Source: Rhodococcus pseudokoreensis
Lineage (GTDB): Bacteria; Actinomycetota; Actinomycetes; Mycobacteriales; Mycobacteriaceae
Length of the DNA: 64,000 nt
Assembly (NCBI RefSeq): GCF_017068395.1
Contig: NZ_CP070619.1
Location: 1,736,001 to 1,800,000 of the forward strand
Reading direction: 5' to 3'
In this document: positions 61,005 through 64,000 of the stretch, piece by piece
How the letters are laid out: every line of letters begins with the position of its first letter
Numbering within the stretch: position 1 is the first letter of the stretch
Notes under the pieces: generated by a model
Databases searched by the model: none
Seen by the model: the letters and a program-made list of their open reading frames with translations, nothing else
What the model was told of the DNA's origin: nothing
Position numbers and translations under genes: made by a program

Positions 61005-62459
61005 TCACGGTTCGAGTGCCACGTACTTGGTCTCCAGGTACTCCTCGATGCCTTCACTGCCCCCTTCGCGCCCGAAGCCTGACGCTTTGACGCCGCCGAA
61101 GGGGGCAGCGGTGTCCGAGATGACCCCGCGGTTGACGCCGACCATGCCCGATTCTATGGCGTCGGCCACCCGGAGCGCACGATCCAGGTCGCGGGTGAAG
61201 ATGTACGCCGCCAGCCCGAACTCCGTGTCGTTGGCGGCGGCGATCCCCTCCTCCTCTGTGTCGAACCCGGCGATCGCGGCCACCGGCCCGAACACCTCCT
61301 CCTTCAGGATCCGCGCCTGGGCGGGAATCTCGTCCAGCACCGTCGCCGGGTAGAAGTAGCCGGGACCTTCCGGGGCGACGCCACCGAGCCGCACCCGGGC
61401 ACCCGCGCCGACGGCGTCCTGTACCAGTTCCCCGACCTTCTCGAGCTGGTCCGCGTTGATCAGCGGGCCGAGCGTCGTGTCGCTGTCCGTGCCGGGGCCC
61501 AGCTTGTACGAGGACAGCTTGTCGACGAGTTTGGCGGTGAATTCCTCCCGCACACTGTTCGCGACGTGGAACCGATTGGCCGCGGTGCAGGCCTCGCCAC
61601 CGTTGCGCATCTTGGCGAGGAGGGCGCCCGCCACCGCCTTGTCGACGTCCGCGTCGTCGAATACCACGAAGGGCGCGTTCCCGCCGAGTTCCATCGAGGT
61701 GCGCAGCAGCCCCTTCGCCGACTTCTCGACGAGCATCCGCCCCACCCCGGTCGAGCCCGTGAACGTGAGCTTCCGCAGTCGCGGGTCGTCGATCAGCGGA
61801 CCGGTCACCTCGCCCGACTTCGACGTCGGCAGCACGGACAGGACGCCCTTCGGCAGTCCCGCGTCGGCCATGACCTCGGCGAGCAGCAGCATCGTCAGCG
61901 GCGTCTCGGAGGCAGGTTTGACGATCATCGTGCAGCCGGCGGCCAGGGCGGGCCCGATCTTGCGGGTGCCCATCGCGAGCGGGAAGTTCCACGGCGTGAT
62001 CGCCAGACACGGCCCGACGGGCTGCTTGGTCACCAGGATGCGCCCGTTGCCCGCTGGGGCCGGGGTGTAGCGGCCGGCGATGCGCACCGCTTCCTCGCTG
62101 AACCACCGGAAGAACTCGGCGCCGTACTTGACCTCCGCCGCGCTCTCCGGCAGCGCCTTGCCCATCTCCAGCGTCATCAGCAGCGCGAAGTCGTCGGCCC
62201 GGGCGGTGATCTTCTCGAACACCGCGCGCAGCAGTTCCCCGCGCTCCCGTGCCGGGGTGGCCGCCCACTCCCGCTGCACCGCCACCGCGGCGTCGAGCGC
62301 CTTCATCGCGTCGCCCGGACTGGCATCCGCCACCTCGGTGAGGGCGTCGCCGGTGGCCGGGTCGAAAACGGTGAACGTGGCACCGTTCTCGGCGTCGCGC
62401 TTCTCGCCACCGAGGAAGAGGGTCGTGGGAACGGTTCGCATGAGTTCGACAGCATCCAT
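61005..62459 (-). CDS. gabD2: succinate-semialdehyde dehydrogenase (second copy)
   Basis: 484 residues from ATG 62459 (several upstream ATGs leave the start uncertain). Catalytic Cys in [20 protein letters not shown] and Glu in [17 protein letters not shown], with [20 protein letters not shown] for the coenzyme. It is closely similar to the enzyme at 32877 along its whole length but stands alone beside pgi, away from the polyamine genes. Either a housekeeping copy or one with a different aldehyde range. Confidence 0.88.
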   Translation of the reverse strand: MDAVELMRTVPTTLFLGGEKRDAENGATFTVFDPATGDALTEVADASPGDAMKALDAAVAVQREWAATPARERGELLRAVFEKITARADDFALLMTLEMGKALPESAAEVKYGAEFFRWFSEEAVRIAGRYTPAPAGNGRILVTKQPVGPCLAITPWNFPLAMGTRKIGPALAAGCTMIVKPASETPLTMLLLAEVMADAGLPKGVLSVLPTSKSGEVTGPLIDDPRLRKLTFTGSTGVGRMLVEKSAKGLLRTSMELGGNAPFVVFDDADVDKAVAGALLAKMRNGGEACTAANRFHVANSVREEFTAKLVDKLSSYKLGPGTDSDTTLGPLINADQLEKVGELVQDAVGAGARVRLGGVAPEGPGYFYPATVLDEIPAQARILKEEVFGPVAAIAGFDTEEEGIAAANDTEFGLAAYIFTRDLDRALRVADAIESGMVGVNRGVISDTAAPFGGVKASGFGREGGSEGIEEYLETKYVALEP

Positions 62460-62528
62460 GACGTCCATCATGCGCCGCACCGAAGTTCGCACGGAAGTTT
62501 CGACGCGCGGGCATTAAGCTCGAATCTC

Positions 62529-64000
62529 GTGAGCTCAGACATCACCGGAACCGCGGCCTGGCAGAAATTGCGTGATCATCACGCCCAGATTCAGACCGTC
62601 CATCTTCGAGAGCTCTTCGAGAAGGACCCGGCACGCGGACAGGAACTCACCGTCTCGGCCGGCGACCTGTACATCGACTACAGCAAGCACCGCATCGACC
62701 GCGACACGATCGGGTTGCTGCTCGAGTTGGCGCGCAGCGTCGACCTGGAGGCCCGCCGTGACGCGATGTTCGCGGGCGAGCACATCAATACGTCCGAGGA
62801 CCGCGCCGTCCTCCACACCGCGCTGAGGCTGCCTGCCGACGCGTCTCTCGTCGTCGACGGTCAGGACGTCGTTGCCGACGTCCACGACGTCCTCGATCGC
62901 ATGGGCGATTTCACCGATCGGGTGCGCTCCGGCGAATGGCGCGGCGCGACGGGCGAGCGAATCAAGACCGTCGTCAACATCGGCATCGGCGGATCGGATC
63001 TGGGTCCGGTGATGGTGTACCGCGCGCTGCGGCACTACGCCGACGCCGGCATCAGCGTCCGGTTCATCTCCAACGTCGATCCCGCCGACCTGGTGCGCAG
63101 CCTGAACGGCCTCGACCCGGCCACCACCCTGTTCATCGTGGCGTCCAAGACGTTCTCGACCCTCGAGACGCTCACCAACGCCACGGCCGCCCGGCGGTGG
63201 CTGCTCGGCGGCCTGGGCCTCGGAAACGAAGCGGTCGCAAAGCATTTCGTCGCAGTCTCGACCCACGCGGACCGGGTGGCGGAGTTCGGCATCGACACGG
63301 CCAACATGTTCGGATTCTGGGATTGGGTCGGCGGCCGGTACTCGGTCGATTCCGCCATCGGACTGTCGGTGATGGCGGCGATCGGCAAGGAACGGTTCGC
63401 AGAGTTCCTTGCCGGATTCCACGCCGTGGACGAGCATTTCCGGACGGCGCCGCTCGAGGAGAACGCGCCGGTCCTGCTCGGCCTGATCGGACTCTGGTAC
63501 TCGAACTTCTTCGGCGCCGAATCCCGTGCCGTGCTGCCGTATTCCAACGACCTCGTGCGGTTCGCGGCCTATCTGCAGCAGTTGACGATGGAATCGAACG
63601 GCAAGTCGGTCCGCGCCGACGGCTCCCCCGTCCCCGCGTCCACCGGCGAGATCTTCTGGGGCGAACCCGGAACCAACGGTCAGCACGCCTTCTACCAGCT
63701 CCTGCACCAGGGCACGCGGCTCGTGCCTGCCGATTTCATCGGTTTCGGCGAGCCCACCGACGACCTGCCCACCGCCGACGGCACGGGCAGCATGCACGAC
63801 CTGCTGATGAGCAACTTCTTCGCGCAGACGAAGGTCCTGGCGTTCGGCAAGACGGCCGAGGAGATCGCGGCCGAAGGCACCCCGGAAGAGCTGGTGCCAC
63901 ACAAGGTCATGCCCGGCAACCGGCCGTCCACGACGATCCTCGCGCCGAAGCTCACGCCGTCGGTGATCGGGCAGCTGATCGCCCTGTACGAGCACCAGGT
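62529..64000 (+). CDS. pgi: glucose-6-phosphate isomerase (C-terminal end beyond window)
   Basis: The first 490 codons of pgi, from GTG 62529 ([20 protein letters not shown]). No stop before the window edge, so the last ~60 residues are missing. PGI signatures are [40 protein letters not shown] and [20 protein letters not shown], with [20 protein letters not shown] near the end. Interconverts glucose-6-phosphate and fructose-6-phosphate. The place beside the chorismate mutase/uvrD1 block matches M. tuberculosis. Confidence 0.97.
   Translation, partial: MSSDITGTAAWQKLRDHHAQIQTVHLRELFEKDPARGQELTVSAGDLYIDYSKHRIDRDTIGLLLELARSVDLEARRDAMFAGEHINTSEDRAVLHTALRLPADASLVVDGQDVVADVHDVLDRMGDFTDRVRSGEWRGATGERIKTVVNIGIGGSDLGPVMVYRALRHYADAGISVRFISNVDPADLVRSLNGLDPATTLFIVASKTFSTLETLTNATAARRWLLGGLGLGNEAVAKHFVAVSTHADRVAEFGIDTANMFGFWDWVGGRYSVDSAIGLSVMAAIGKERFAEFLAGFHAVDEHFRTAPLEENAPVLLGLIGLWYSNFFGAESRAVLPYSNDLVRFAAYLQQLTMESNGKSVRADGSPVPASTGEIFWGEPGTNGQHAFYQLLHQGTRLVPADFIGFGEPTDDLPTADGTGSMHDLLMSNFFAQTKVLAFGKTAEEIAAEGTPEELVPHKVMPGNRPSTTILAPKLTPSVIGQLIALYEHQ

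Noticed and set aside
1..64000. tRNA, rRNA, prophage, intact insertion sequence, toxin-antitoxin or defence system
   Set aside because: None of the expected sequences or gene sets was found on either strand.

Overview
The window is a high-GC, gene-dense actinobacterial chromosome segment, most like a large-genome Rhodococcus (jostii/opacus type). Evidence: MspA-family porins of the mycolic-acid outer membrane, the mprA-mprB-pepD-moaB cluster, a putrescine oxidase that closely matches the Rhodococcus enzyme as I remember it, and a right half collinear with the Mycobacterium tuberculosis Rv0946c-Rv0959 neighbourhood (pgi, chorismate mutase, uvrD1, M23 peptidase, sucC, sucD, Rv0954-like, perM, purN, purH, chelatase-type ATPase, VWA protein). 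No rRNA, tRNA, CRISPR array, prophage or intact insertion sequence was seen.

Layout. 1-1.8 kb: three tandem MspA-like porins (the first cut by the window edge). 2.3-6.9 kb: the envelope-stress cluster mprA-mprB-pepD-moaB on the minus strand, plus an easily missed small gene after moaB that appears to start at ATT. 7-10.3 kb: a TRIC-type channel and a zinc-starvation locus with two Zur-like boxes between a CobW GTPase/rpmE2 operon and the zinc-free ribosomal paralogues rpmB-rpmG-rpsN-rpsR. 10.5-17.7 kb: serine hydrolase, AEC permease, lipoprotein, MFS permease and a short form of the large NAD-glutamate dehydrogenase whose stop codon lies at the edge of a MITE-like element.

17.8-39.7 kb is a polyamine catabolism island. 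Agmatine deiminase and N-carbamoylputrescine amidohydrolase make putrescine. Putrescine oxidase makes 4-aminobutanal, and a copper amine oxidase offers a second amine-oxidising route. An aminobutyraldehyde dehydrogenase, GABA transaminase and succinate-semialdehyde dehydrogenase carry the carbon to succinate. Interleaved are three permeases, two YtcJ-type amidohydrolases of unknown substrate, a PucR and two TetR regulators and a tandem USP protein. The same promoter-operator layout precedes both the MFS/amidohydrolase pair and the agmatine genes, so one regulator probably controls both.

39.7-64 kb is core metabolism: VWA/AAA pair, alpha/beta hydrolase, peptidoglycan amidase, purHN, perM, sucCD, M23 peptidase, uvrD/pcrA, chorismate mutase, a second succinate-semialdehyde dehydrogenase and the start of pgi. 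Two leader-peptide regions stand out: an aromatic-residue leader with complete attenuator geometry before chorismate mutase, and a 32-residue leader ORF with two hairpins before a small STAS-like protein. Three families of dispersed intergenic palindromes sit at gene 3' ends, several of them supplying a stop codon.
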